The position numbers and the translations under genes are program-made. A stretch of DNA of 64,000 nucleotides from Streptomyces sp. Act143 (GTDB lineage Bacteria; Actinomycetota; Actinomycetes; Streptomycetales; Streptomycetaceae). Location of the stretch: positions 7,908,992 through 7,972,991 of the forward strand of contig NZ_QFRX01000001.1 of the NCBI RefSeq assembly GCF_003143935.1. The letters are read 5' to 3'. The notes below the pieces were generated by a model. The model was given only the letters and a program-made list of their open reading frames with translations. It did no database searches and was not told the origin of the DNA. Shown one piece after another: positions 54,510 through 62,846 of this stretch. The stretch's first letter is position 1. Each line of letters starts with the position of its first letter.

Positions 54510-57005
54510 ATGTCCGTACTGACGCGCGACGAAGCGCAGACCCGTGCCACCCTCCTCGACGTCCACCGGTACACGATCGACCTCGATCTGACCACCGGCG
54601 ACGACACCTTCGACTCGAAGACCGTCATCCGCTTCACCGCGCGCACGGACGCGGACACCTTCATCGAGGTCAAGCCCGCCGAGCTGCGCTCCGTCACCCT
54701 CGACGGACAGCCCCTCGACCCCGAGACCCTCGACGGCGACCGCCTGCCCCTGAAGAACCTCACCGCCGGCGCACACGAGCTCCGCGTCGAGGCGGCCATG
54801 CGCTACTCCCGCACCGGCGAGGGCATGCACCGCTTCACCGACCCCACCGACGGCGAGACCTACGTCTACTCCAACCTCTGCATGGACGACGCCCAGCGCG
54901 TCTTCCCCGTCTTCGACCAGCCCGACCTCAAGGCCGTCTTCGAACTCACCGTCACGGCCCCCCACGGCTGGAGCGTCCTCGCCAACGGCATCACCACCGA
55001 CCTCGGCGACGGCCGCTGGCAGGCCGCCCCCACCCCGCTCATCTCCACCTACCTCGTCGCCGTCGCCGCCGGCCCCTGGCACTCCGTCCGCACCGAACAC
55101 CGCGGCCTGCCCTTCGGCATCCACTGCCGCCGCTCGCTCGCCCCCCACCTCGACGCGGACGCGGACGAACTGTTCGAGATCACCAAGCAGTGCTACGACC
55201 GCTACCACGAGAAGTTCGAGGAGCCCTACCCCTTCGACTCCTACGACCAGGCGTTCGTCCCCGAGTTCAACGCCGGCGCCATGGAGAACCCCGGACTCGT
55301 CACCTTCCGCGACGAGTTCGTCTACCGCTCCGCCGTCACCGACACCGAACGCCAGACCCGCGCCATGGTCATCGCCCACGAGATGGCCCACATGTGGTTC
55401 GGCGACCTCGTCACCCTGCGCTGGTGGGACGACATCTGGCTCAACGAGTCCTTCGCCGAGTACATGGGCTACCAGACCCTCACCGAAGCCACCCGCTTCA
55501 CCGACACCTGGACCGACTTCGGCGTCGTCCGCAAGGCCTGGGGCTACGACGCCGACCAGCGCCCCTCCACCCACCCCGTCGCCCCCGACCCCGAGCTGGT
55601 GCCCGACACCGCCTCCGCGATGCTGAACTTCGACGGCATCTCCTACGCCAAGGGCGCCTCCGCGCTCCGGCAGTTGGTGACCTGGCTCGGCGAGAAGGAC
55701 TTCCTCGCCGGCATCAACACCCACTTCGCCCGCCACAAGTTCGCCAACGCCACCCTCGCCGACTTCATCGACTCCCTCGCCGACGGCACCGAACGCGACG
55801 TCCACGCCTGGGCCGACACCTGGCTGCGCACCACCGGCGTCGACACCCTCACCCCCGAGGTCACCCCCGGCGCCGAAGGCACCTGCACCCTCCAGGTCGA
55901 CCACAAGGGCAGCCGCCCGCACCGCGTCGCCGTCGGCCTCTACGACCAGGACGTCGCGGACGAAGGCCGCCACCTGGTCCTGCGCGACCGCCTGCACCTG
56001 GACATCCCGCAGACCGACGGACCGCTGCCCATCGGCAAGCGCCCCGCCCTGCTGCTCCTCAACGACGGCGACCTCACCTACGCCAAGGTCCGCTTCGACC
56101 CCCAGTCCTTCAAGACGGTCACCGAAAACCTCTCCGGACTGCCCTCACCGCTGACCCGCGCGGTCGTCTGGAACGCCCTGCGCGACGCCCTCCGCGACGG
56201 CGAACTCCCGCCCACCGCCTACCTGGAGGCCGCCCGCGCCCACCTCCCGCACGAAACCGACCTCGCCCTCGTCCAGGGCATCCTCGGCTTCGCCTCCGTC
56301 CAGGTCGCCGACCGCTACCTCACCCCCGAGGAACGCCCCGCCGCCCTCGCCACCCTCACCGACCTGTGCCGCGACCTCATCCGCCGCACCGAGGACGGCG
56401 ACAACCCCGGCCTGCGCCTCATCGCCGTACGCCACTTCATCGACGTCGCCGCCCACCCCGACACCATCGCCGCCTGGCTCGCCGACGGCACCGTCCCCGG
56501 CGGCCCCGAACTCGACCCCGAACTGCGCTGGCGCGTCCTCGCCCGGCTCGCCGTCCTCGGCGCCACCGACGAGGCCGCCATCGCCGCCGAACTCGACCGC
56601 GACCCCTCCGCCACCGGCCAGGAAGGCGCCGCCCGCTGCCGCGCCGCCCTGCCCGACGCGGACGCCAAGGCCAGGGCATGGGAGGCGATGTTCACCCGCG
56701 ACGACCTCTCCAACTACCTCTACATCGCCACCGCCCAGGGCTTCTGGCAGCCCGAACAGGCCGACCTCGTCCGCGAGTACGTACCCCGCTTCTTCGAGGA
56801 CGCCGTCGCCCTCGCCGCCCGCCGCGGCCCCGCCATGGCCGACGCCACCGGCCGGTGGGCCTTCCCGGCACACGCCGTCGACGCCGAGACGCTCCGGCTG
56901 GGGGAGCGGTGCCTGAGCGACGCCGACCCCATTCCGGCACTGCGCCGCAGGCTCGCCGACCATCTGGACGACCTGGGGCGGGCGTTGCGGGTGCGGCAGG
57001 CCTGA
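54510..57005 (+). CDS. pepN: Aminopeptidase N (M1 family)
   Basis: An 831-residue M1 metalloaminopeptidase. The N-terminal beta domain leads to the exopeptidase motif FNAGAMENPGLVTF and the zinc site HEMAHMWFGDLVTLRWWDDIWLNESFAEYM in two pieces (HEMAH and ESFAEY). A C-terminal helical ERAP1-like domain follows. ATG 54510 is preferred over ATG 54501 because CAGCAT (54497-54502) is 7 nt before it, a leaderless-type spacing. A hairpin terminator follows. Confidence 0.93.
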   Translation: MSVLTRDEAQTRATLLDVHRYTIDLDLTTGDDTFDSKTVIRFTARTDADTFIEVKPAELRSVTLDGQPLDPETLDGDRLPLKNLTAGAHELRVEAAMRYSRTGEGMHRFTDPTDGETYVYSNLCMDDAQRVFPVFDQPDLKAVFELTVTAPHGWSVLANGITTDLGDGRWQAAPTPLISTYLVAVAAGPWHSVRTEHRGLPFGIHCRRSLAPHLDADADELFEITKQCYDRYHEKFEEPYPFDSYDQAFVPEFNAGAMENPGLVTFRDEFVYRSAVTDTERQTRAMVIAHEMAHMWFGDLVTLRWWDDIWLNESFAEYMGYQTLTEATRFTDTWTDFGVVRKAWGYDADQRPSTHPVAPDPELVPDTASAMLNFDGISYAKGASALRQLVTWLGEKDFLAGINTHFARHKFANATLADFIDSLADGTERDVHAWADTWLRTTGVDTLTPEVTPGAEGTCTLQVDHKGSRPHRVAVGLYDQDVADEGRHLVLRDRLHLDIPQTDGPLPIGKRPALLLLNDGDLTYAKVRFDPQSFKTVTENLSGLPSPLTRAVVWNALRDALRDGELPPTAYLEAARAHLPHETDLALVQGILGFASVQVADRYLTPEERPAALATLTDLCRDLIRRTEDGDNPGLRLIAVRHFIDVAAHPDTIAAWLADGTVPGGPELDPELRWRVLARLAVLGATDEAAIAAELDRDPSATGQEGAARCRAALPDADAKARAWEAMFTRDDLSNYLYIATAQGFWQPEQADLVREYVPRFFEDAVALAARRGPAMADATGRWAFPAHAVDAETLRLGERCLSDADPIPALRRRLADHLDDLGRALRVRQA

Positions 57006-57010
57006 TCCGA

Positions 57011-57041
57011 CGGGGTCCGTGAGTCCCGCTCGCGGACCCCG
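57011..57041 (+). terminator. pepN terminator hairpin
   Basis: CGGGGTCCGTGAG (57011-57023) pairs with CTCGCGGACCCCG (57029-57041) with one wobble, 5-nt loop, starting 5 bp after the stop. No T-run follows. The rest of the 160-bp gap holds only the downstream RBS GGGAGGA (57152-57158). Confidence 0.7.
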
Positions 57042-57165
57042 ACGTACGACCTCCGCACGGACGTACCCCCTTTCGGGTTCCGATCGTTGGGCTTTTCGGG
57101 CGCGATGACGCATCCGCGTACAAGCTGGAACTCCCTCTAGCCCAGCGCGCCCGGGAGGACCCACC

Positions 57166-58572
57166 ATGACCACCCCACCGCTCGCGTCGCGCCCCGACAC
57201 CCTGCGCCCGCTGCTCGACACGGTCCTGGACGCGCTGGGGGAGGGCACCCGGGCGCGTGGCGGGCCACTGCCCGGGGGCGGCCCGGAGGCGGTCGCGGAG
57301 CGGCTGCGGGCGGCGGTGGGGGACGTACTCCCGCAGAAGGGCGATCCGCAGGCGCTACGGCACGTGGTGCGGGCGGTGGCGGAAGGCTCGGCGGACCCGG
57401 CGGACCCGTTGTGCTTGGCGCATCTTCACTGCCCGCCCCTGGCGATCGCAGCGGCAGCAGACCTGGCGGCGTCCGTCCTCAACCCGTCCCTGGACTCGTG
57501 GGACCAGGCACCTGCGGCTTCCGAGCTGGAGGAACTGGTCACGCGTGCACTGGCGGACGAGGTCTACGCCGACGCCCCCGAAGGCGCGGGGAACCGCGCG
57601 ACCGGCCGGCAGGGGCCCGCTGCTCTCGCAACGACGGGCGGCACCGAATCCAACCAACTGGCCCTCCTGCTGGCCAGGGAATCCCTCGGTGCCGGCGTCC
57701 GCCTGATCTGCGGAACCAACGCGCACCACTCACTGCCCCGCGCCGCCTGGCTCCTCGGCCTTCCGGACCCGGTGATCGTCCCCGCCCCCGCCGGCACCCT
57801 CGACCCCGCCGCCCTCGACGACACCCTCGCCAGGCACCAGGGCCCCCACCTCGTCGCCGCCACCGCGGGCACCACGGACGCCGGTCTCATCGACCCCCTC
57901 CCCGAGATCGCCGCGGTCTGCGCCGGCCACGGAGCCCGCCTGCACATCGACGCGGCATACGGCGGAGGGCTCCTCTTCAGCGACCGGCACCGCCCCAAGC
58001 TCACCGGCACAAGCGCCGCCGACACCGTCACCCTCGACCTGCACAAACTCGGCTGGCAGCCGGTCGCCGCCGGAGTCCTCGCGGTCCGGGCCCCGCAGGA
58101 CCTCGCCGCCCTCCACCACCACGCCGACTACCTCAACGCCGACGACGACACCGAGGCCGGCCTCCCCGACCTCCTCGGCCGCTCCCTGCGCACCAGCCGC
58201 CGCCCGGACGTCCTCAAGACCGCCGTCACCCTGAAGACCCTGGGCCGCACCGGACTCGGCGCCCTCGTCGACCAAGTTTGCGATTTGGCACAGCAGTTCG
58301 CGGAACTTCTCGACGCCCGCCCCGGCTTCGAGCTCTATGGCCACCCCACCATCAGCACGGTCCTGTTCCGCCCCGCCCCCGCGACGGACGACGACATCGC
58401 CGCCATCCGCCGACAGCTCCTCACCACCGGCCGCGCCGTCCTCGGCCGGGCCCGCCTCGACGGCCGCCTCTGGCTCAAGGCCACCCTCCTCAACCCCCGG
58501 ACCCGGCCCGACGACCTGGCCGCTCTCCTGAAACTCGTCGAACAACTCGTGGAAGGAACCACCCCCCGATGA
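57166..58572 (+). CDS. PLP-dependent decarboxylase, DesA-like
   Basis: A 468-residue group II PLP decarboxylase (DDC family). The PLP lysine is in TVTLDLHKLGWQPVAAG, the stacking His in CGTNAHHSLPRAA, and the cofactor Asp in LHIDAAYGG. In siderophore operons the family member DesA decarboxylates lysine to cadaverine (or a relative makes another diamine). The next gene, with an ATGA overlap, is a DesB-like monooxygenase, so the pair would yield N-hydroxycadaverine or similar. No DesC/DesD follows. The exact substrate is inferred from this pairing. Confidence 0.82.
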   Translation: MTTPPLASRPDTLRPLLDTVLDALGEGTRARGGPLPGGGPEAVAERLRAAVGDVLPQKGDPQALRHVVRAVAEGSADPADPLCLAHLHCPPLAIAAAADLAASVLNPSLDSWDQAPAASELEELVTRALADEVYADAPEGAGNRATGRQGPAALATTGGTESNQLALLLARESLGAGVRLICGTNAHHSLPRAAWLLGLPDPVIVPAPAGTLDPAALDDTLARHQGPHLVAATAGTTDAGLIDPLPEIAAVCAGHGARLHIDAAYGGGLLFSDRHRPKLTGTSAADTVTLDLHKLGWQPVAAGVLAVRAPQDLAALHHHADYLNADDDTEAGLPDLLGRSLRTSRRPDVLKTAVTLKTLGRTGLGALVDQVCDLAQQFAELLDARPGFELYGHPTISTVLFRPAPATDDDIAAIRRQLLTTGRAVLGRARLDGRLWLKATLLNPRTRPDDLAALLKLVEQLVEGTTPR

Positions 58573-60005
58573 GCCCCGCCCCCGCTCCCACCCCGCCCCA
58601 CCCCCACGAGCCCGACGCACCCCGCGACCTGGTCGGCATCGGCATCGGCCCCTTCAACCTCTCCCTCGCCGCCCTCGCCCACCCCCTCGCCGAACTCGAC
58701 ACCGCCTTCTACGAACAACGCCCCGCGTTCGACTGGCACCCGGGTCTCCTCATCGACGGCGCCAGAGTCCAAGTCCCCTTCCTCGCCGACCTGGTGACGC
58801 TCGCCGACCCCGCCAGCCCCTGGACCTTCCTCAACTACCTCAAGACCCGCGACCGGCTCTTCCCCTTCTACTTCGCCGAGCGCTTCCACATCCAGCGCGC
58901 CGAGTACGACGCCTACTGCCGCTGGGTCGCCGAGAACCTCCCCGCACTCCACTTCGGCCATCAGGTCGACGCCGTCCGCTGGAACCCCGAACGCGACATC
59001 TTCGAGGTCGACTTCACCCAGCTGGACGCCGAAGGGGAAGCCGAAGCCCTCGGCCGGACCTACACCAGGAACATCGTCCTCGGCATCGGCACCGAGCCCT
59101 GCATCCCCGAACCCCTCAAACCCCTCGTCGAAGCCGCCGGCGTGCCCGTCATCCACGCCGCCGACTACCTCGCCCACCGCAAGACGCTCGCCGCCGCCGA
59201 ACACGTCACCGTCATCGGCCTCGGACAGTCCGGCGCCGAGATCTTCCTCGACCTGCTGCGCGAACGCCCCGCCGGCCGCGAAGGGCTGCACTGGCTCGGC
59301 CGCACCGAGGCCTTCGCCCCCATGGAGTACTCCAAGCTCGGCCTGGAACACTTCACGCCCGACTACACCCGCTACTTCCACGCCCTCGCCGAAAGCGTCC
59401 GCGACCGCCTCGTCACCACCCAGTGGCAGCTCCACAAAGGCATCGACAACGACACCATCACCGCCATCCACGACGAGCTCTACCAGCGCACCCTGCACGG
59501 CGGCTGGCCCGACGCCGTCCTCACCCCCGGCGTCCGCGTCCGCACCGCCGGCCGCGTCGCCACCACCAAGGTGGAACTCCACCTCGAACACACCGAGCAG
59601 AACACCCGCTCCCGCCTCACCACCGACGCCGTCGTCCTCGCCACCGGCTACCGCGAACGCCCCCTCGACCGCATCCTCGCGGGCCTCGACCCCTACCTGC
59701 GCCGCGACAGCCGGGACCGCCCCCGCGTCGACGAACACTTCAGGCTCGTCATGGACCCCTCCGTCACCGGCTCCCTCTACGTCCAGAACGCCGAACGCCA
59801 CACCCACGGCGTCGGCACCCCCGACCTCGGCCTCACCGCCTGGCGCAGCGCGAGCATCCTCAACACCTTGACCGGCAAGGACCCCTACCCGCTGCCCACC
59901 CGAACGGCCTTCACCACCTTCGGACTCGAACAGACGGCCCAGATCCCCCAGGCCCGCCAGGCACCGGCAGCCGCCACCCTCACCCCCCTGACCGACGCCC
60001 GATGA
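58569..60005 (+). CDS. Lysine/diamine N-monooxygenase, DesB-like
   Basis: A 478-residue flavin N-hydroxylase of the IucD/SidA/DesB family: FAD motif GIGIGPFNLSLAAL, NADPH motif VIGLGQSGAEIFLDLL, and the ATGYRERP C-terminal motif. It hydroxylates the amine of a diamine such as cadaverine in hydroxamate siderophore synthesis. The ATG overlaps the decarboxylase stop. A strong hairpin (60011-60050) ends the two-gene unit. Confidence 0.87.
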   Translation: MSPAPAPTPPHPHEPDAPRDLVGIGIGPFNLSLAALAHPLAELDTAFYEQRPAFDWHPGLLIDGARVQVPFLADLVTLADPASPWTFLNYLKTRDRLFPFYFAERFHIQRAEYDAYCRWVAENLPALHFGHQVDAVRWNPERDIFEVDFTQLDAEGEAEALGRTYTRNIVLGIGTEPCIPEPLKPLVEAAGVPVIHAADYLAHRKTLAAAEHVTVIGLGQSGAEIFLDLLRERPAGREGLHWLGRTEAFAPMEYSKLGLEHFTPDYTRYFHALAESVRDRLVTTQWQLHKGIDNDTITAIHDELYQRTLHGGWPDAVLTPGVRVRTAGRVATTKVELHLEHTEQNTRSRLTTDAVVLATGYRERPLDRILAGLDPYLRRDSRDRPRVDEHFRLVMDPSVTGSLYVQNAERHTHGVGTPDLGLTAWRSASILNTLTGKDPYPLPTRTAFTTFGLEQTAQIPQARQAPAAATLTPLTDAR

Positions 60006-60010
60006 AAGAC

Positions 60011-60050
60011 CGTCGCGGACCCGTACCGCCTCAAGGCCGGGTCCGCGACG
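60011..60050. terminator. Bidirectional terminator, DesB-like / 5'-nucleotidase
   Basis: CGTCGCGGACCCG (60011-60023) and CGGGTCCGCGACG (60038-60050) form a perfect 13-bp stem, 6 bp after the DesB-like stop and 23 bp before the convergent nucleotidase stop. Confidence 0.8.
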
Positions 60051-60072
60051 AGTCCAGCACGCCGGCGCGCGG

Positions 60073-61878
60073 CTAGAACACCGGCGTACCGTTCCGCGTG
60101 AGCTTCCAGTCCACCGACGCGAAGTCCGCCGGGTTCAGCACGCCCTTCGCCGTCACCCACTCCGCGATCCGGGTACGGATCTCCGTCGACTCCGACCACA
60201 GCTCCTGCGCCGACGCCACATGCGGGAACGCGCCGCCGCCATTGGCACGGTAGTTGTTCACCGCGAACACGAACTGCTGCGCGTCGTCCAGCGCCGCACC
60301 GTTGTACGTCAGGTTCTTGATCCGCGAACCCGCCGCCTGGGCGATGTCGATGTCGTACGACAGCCCCGACACGTAGTCGTAGTTGTAGTCCGGCCGGTTG
60401 TTCGCGTTCGTCAGCTTCTCGACGTCGACCACCGCGTCCGCCGCGGTCTGCACGAAGTACTCCGCCGAGTACTCCAGGTACGCCTTGAGCTGCGCCCCCG
60501 TCATGAGCTTCGCGACCAGCGTGTTGTCGTACACGTACAGGCTCGACAGATCCCGGATGGTGACATCACCGGCCGGGATCTCCGAGGTCCGCGAGAACGG
60601 CGAAGCCTGCGCGAGGACCGGCAGCGACGCGTACTCGGTCGACGCCAGCGCCGCCTTGACCACGTCCTCCTGGACCTTCGTGATCAGGTCGATGATCGGG
60701 GCGTCCTTGTACCGCGCCTCGACCGTCGTCAACGTCTCCGTCGCCGTGCCGACGACCTGGTTGACGTACTCCACGACGATGTTGTGGTCGTCCTTCAGCA
60801 GCTTGGTGATCCTCGGGTCGTCGGCGACGGAGTTCGAGTTGAGGACGGACGCGGCCACCGACTCGACCGACCACTTGCCCTTCTCGAAGACCAACTCGAT
60901 GTCGAACAGCGACAACCGCTCCGCGTACGCGAGCGGCTCGGAGAGCACGACCGTCCTGCCGGTCTCGGTGTTGGTGACCTTCAGCTCCGGGATCTCCACA
61001 TGCGCGTGCCCGACCAGAATCGCGTCGATCCCCGGCACCTGCTGCGCCACCAGCGCCGCCGAGTTCTCGACGTACGGCAACTGGTCACCGTAGGAGGACG
61101 TGCCGGACGACCCGGAGTGCGCCGACACCACCACCACGTCCGCGCCCATCGACCGCAGCTTCGGCACCCACTTCGCCGCCTGCTCCTCCAGACCCGGGAA
61201 CACCAACTTGCCCTGGACGTACGCCTTGTCCCAGATCGCGATGCCCGGGTTGGTCAGACCCAGCACCGCGACCTTCACCGGTGGCGCGCCCGGCACCCGG
61301 AACTTCTTGATGAAGTAGGGCGGGAAGGCCGGCTTCAGCGTCTTCGCGTCCAGCGCGTTCGCGCCCAGCAGCGGGAAGTCGCACTGCTCCTCGAACTTCC
61401 GCAGTGTCTCGATGCCGTAGTTGAACTCGTGGTTGCCGAGCGCCACGGCGTCGTACCCGATGGCGTTCATGGCCGCGGCCATCGGGTGGACCGGCCCGCC
61501 GGGCGCGGTGATCGGGTCCACCTTCGCGTAGTAGTACGTCAGCGGCGTGCCCTGGATCGTGTCGCCCGCGTCGAGCAGCAGCGTGTTGCACCGCCCCTTC
61601 TCCGCACGCACCTGGTTCACCAGCGTCGAGATGCGGGCCAGACCCTGGGCGTTGCCCTTGGCGTCCGAGTACTCCGCGTCCTTGAAGTAGTCCCAGTTGA
61701 AGATGTGACCGTGCAGGTCCGTCGTGCCCATCACCGTCAGGGAGTACCGCTTCACGGGCTTGTGCCCCTTCCCGGCCCCCGCCGCCTGCGCCGCCGGAGC
61801 ACCCACGGCACTCGCCAGCGCGACCCCGGCCCCGGTCACGGCGGACTTCTCCAGGAACTTCCTGCGGTTCAACGGCAT
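60073..61878 (-). CDS. Tat-exported 5'-nucleotidase / 2',3'-cyclic phosphodiesterase
   Basis: A 601-residue exported metallophosphoesterase. A twin-arginine signal (PLNRRKFLEKSAVTGAGVALAS...AAQA) leads to the catalytic domain: GTTDLHGHIF, LLDAGDTIQGTPL, VALGNHEFNYG, VVVSAHSG and VGHAHVEIP are the metal and phosphate sites. The C-terminal 5_nucleotid_C domain carries the base-binding NNYRANGGGAFP. It would scavenge extracellular nucleotides. ATG 61878 is chosen for the RR signal; an in-frame GAGGAG lies upstream. Confidence 0.92.
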   Translation of the reverse strand: MPLNRRKFLEKSAVTGAGVALASAVGAPAAQAAGAGKGHKPVKRYSLTVMGTTDLHGHIFNWDYFKDAEYSDAKGNAQGLARISTLVNQVRAEKGRCNTLLLDAGDTIQGTPLTYYYAKVDPITAPGGPVHPMAAAMNAIGYDAVALGNHEFNYGIETLRKFEEQCDFPLLGANALDAKTLKPAFPPYFIKKFRVPGAPPVKVAVLGLTNPGIAIWDKAYVQGKLVFPGLEEQAAKWVPKLRSMGADVVVVSAHSGSSGTSSYGDQLPYVENSAALVAQQVPGIDAILVGHAHVEIPELKVTNTETGRTVVLSEPLAYAERLSLFDIELVFEKGKWSVESVAASVLNSNSVADDPRITKLLKDDHNIVVEYVNQVVGTATETLTTVEARYKDAPIIDLITKVQEDVVKAALASTEYASLPVLAQASPFSRTSEIPAGDVTIRDLSSLYVYDNTLVAKLMTGAQLKAYLEYSAEYFVQTAADAVVDVEKLTNANNRPDYNYDYVSGLSYDIDIAQAAGSRIKNLTYNGAALDDAQQFVFAVNNYRANGGGAFPHVASAQELWSESTEIRTRIAEWVTAKGVLNPADFASVDWKLTRNGTPVF

Positions 61879-62028
61879 GTCTCGATCTCCTCGGGGAACA
61901 GTCAACAACGCGCGTAGATTCTGACCCGAGCATGCCGAACGGCAATAGTCCCCAGAGGTTTCTTTCTGGTGACCTGTCGTGTGACTTCAGGCACCGGTAA
62001 CCCACCAAGAAGTGACAGAGTGGGTCGT

Positions 62029-62745
62029 ATGACCACACCCGCGTCCGACCCGTCACCCGCCGTGCCCTACGGCACCCCCGACGCCCCCCGCATCGCCGTC
62101 CGCGGCGAAGCACGCCTCGAAGTCGACCCCGAGATCGCCCGCATCGGCGTCACCGTCGCCGCCCGCGGCAAGGACCGCCGCACCGCCCTCGACGACCTGA
62201 CGCGCCGCAACGCCACCGTCCTCGACCTCATCAAGACCTACGGCGACGCCGTGGAGAGGCTGGAGACGGGCTCCTTCTCCATCACCCCGGAACTGAAGGA
62301 AAAGGGCCGCGGCGAACGCATCCACGCCTACCACGGCCGCGTCCGCATCACCGCCGAACTGACCGACTTCACGGCATTGGGTGAACTCACCACGCGCCTG
62401 GCCGACTTGGACCTCACCCACGTGGACGGCCCCTGGTGGGCCCTCCGCCTCAACTCACCGGCCTACCGCACCGCACGCCAGCAAGCCGTGCGGGAAGCGG
62501 TGCAACGCGCACAGGAGTACGCGGAAGCACTGAGCACGACACTGGCCGCCCTGGTGGAACTCGCCGACATCGGCGCCGAGAACGCCCAACCCCTCGCCCC
62601 CGCCGCCCCCGGCGGGCGCATGCGCTCCATGTCCTACGCCGCCGCGGAAGACACCGCCGCCGCCCCCCTCGACCTCGAACCCCAACGCCAGCGCGTCTAC
62701 GCCCAGGTCAACGCCCGCTTCACCATGCACCCGCCGCACCTGTGA
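62029..62745 (+). CDS. SIMPL-domain (DUF541) protein
   Basis: A 238-residue DUF541/SIMPL protein: DAPRIAVRGEARLEVDPEIARIGVTVAARGKDRR, FSITPELKEKGRGERIHAYHGRVRITAELTD, and the helical segment AYRTARQQAVREAVQRAQEYAEAL. The family is often periplasmic and of unknown biochemical role; no signal peptide is seen here. CAGAGT (62016-62021), 7 nt before ATG 62029, is a leaderless-type -10. Confidence 0.82.
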   Translation: MTTPASDPSPAVPYGTPDAPRIAVRGEARLEVDPEIARIGVTVAARGKDRRTALDDLTRRNATVLDLIKTYGDAVERLETGSFSITPELKEKGRGERIHAYHGRVRITAELTDFTALGELTTRLADLDLTHVDGPWWALRLNSPAYRTARQQAVREAVQRAQEYAEALSTTLAALVELADIGAENAQPLAPAAPGGRMRSMSYAAAEDTAAAPLDLEPQRQRVYAQVNARFTMHPPHL

Positions 62746-62766
62746 GCCGCGCACTTCAGGACTTGT

Positions 62767-62840
62767 CAACAACCCTTCACCGAACGGTTGTTGGCCCGCC
62801 ATGCCGAGCCAATGGCCTACCCGCCGGTAAGCCCTAAGGT
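62767..62840 (+). promoter_or_regulatory. pyk upstream region: dyad and -10 box
   Basis: CAACAACC (62767-62774) and GGTTGTTG (62786-62793) form a perfect 8-bp dyad. Further on, TAAGGT (62835-62840) is 6 nt before the pyk ATG, a leaderless-type -10. The dyad could be the end of the SIMPL transcript or an operator for pyk. Confidence 0.4.
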
Positions 62841-62846
62841 CGAACC

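Noticed and set aside
57411..58568. An upstream in-frame extension of the DesB-like gene
   Set aside because: The residues before 58569 are Arg/Pro-rich noise from the other frame of the DesA-like gene, and the ATGA overlap gives a natural start.
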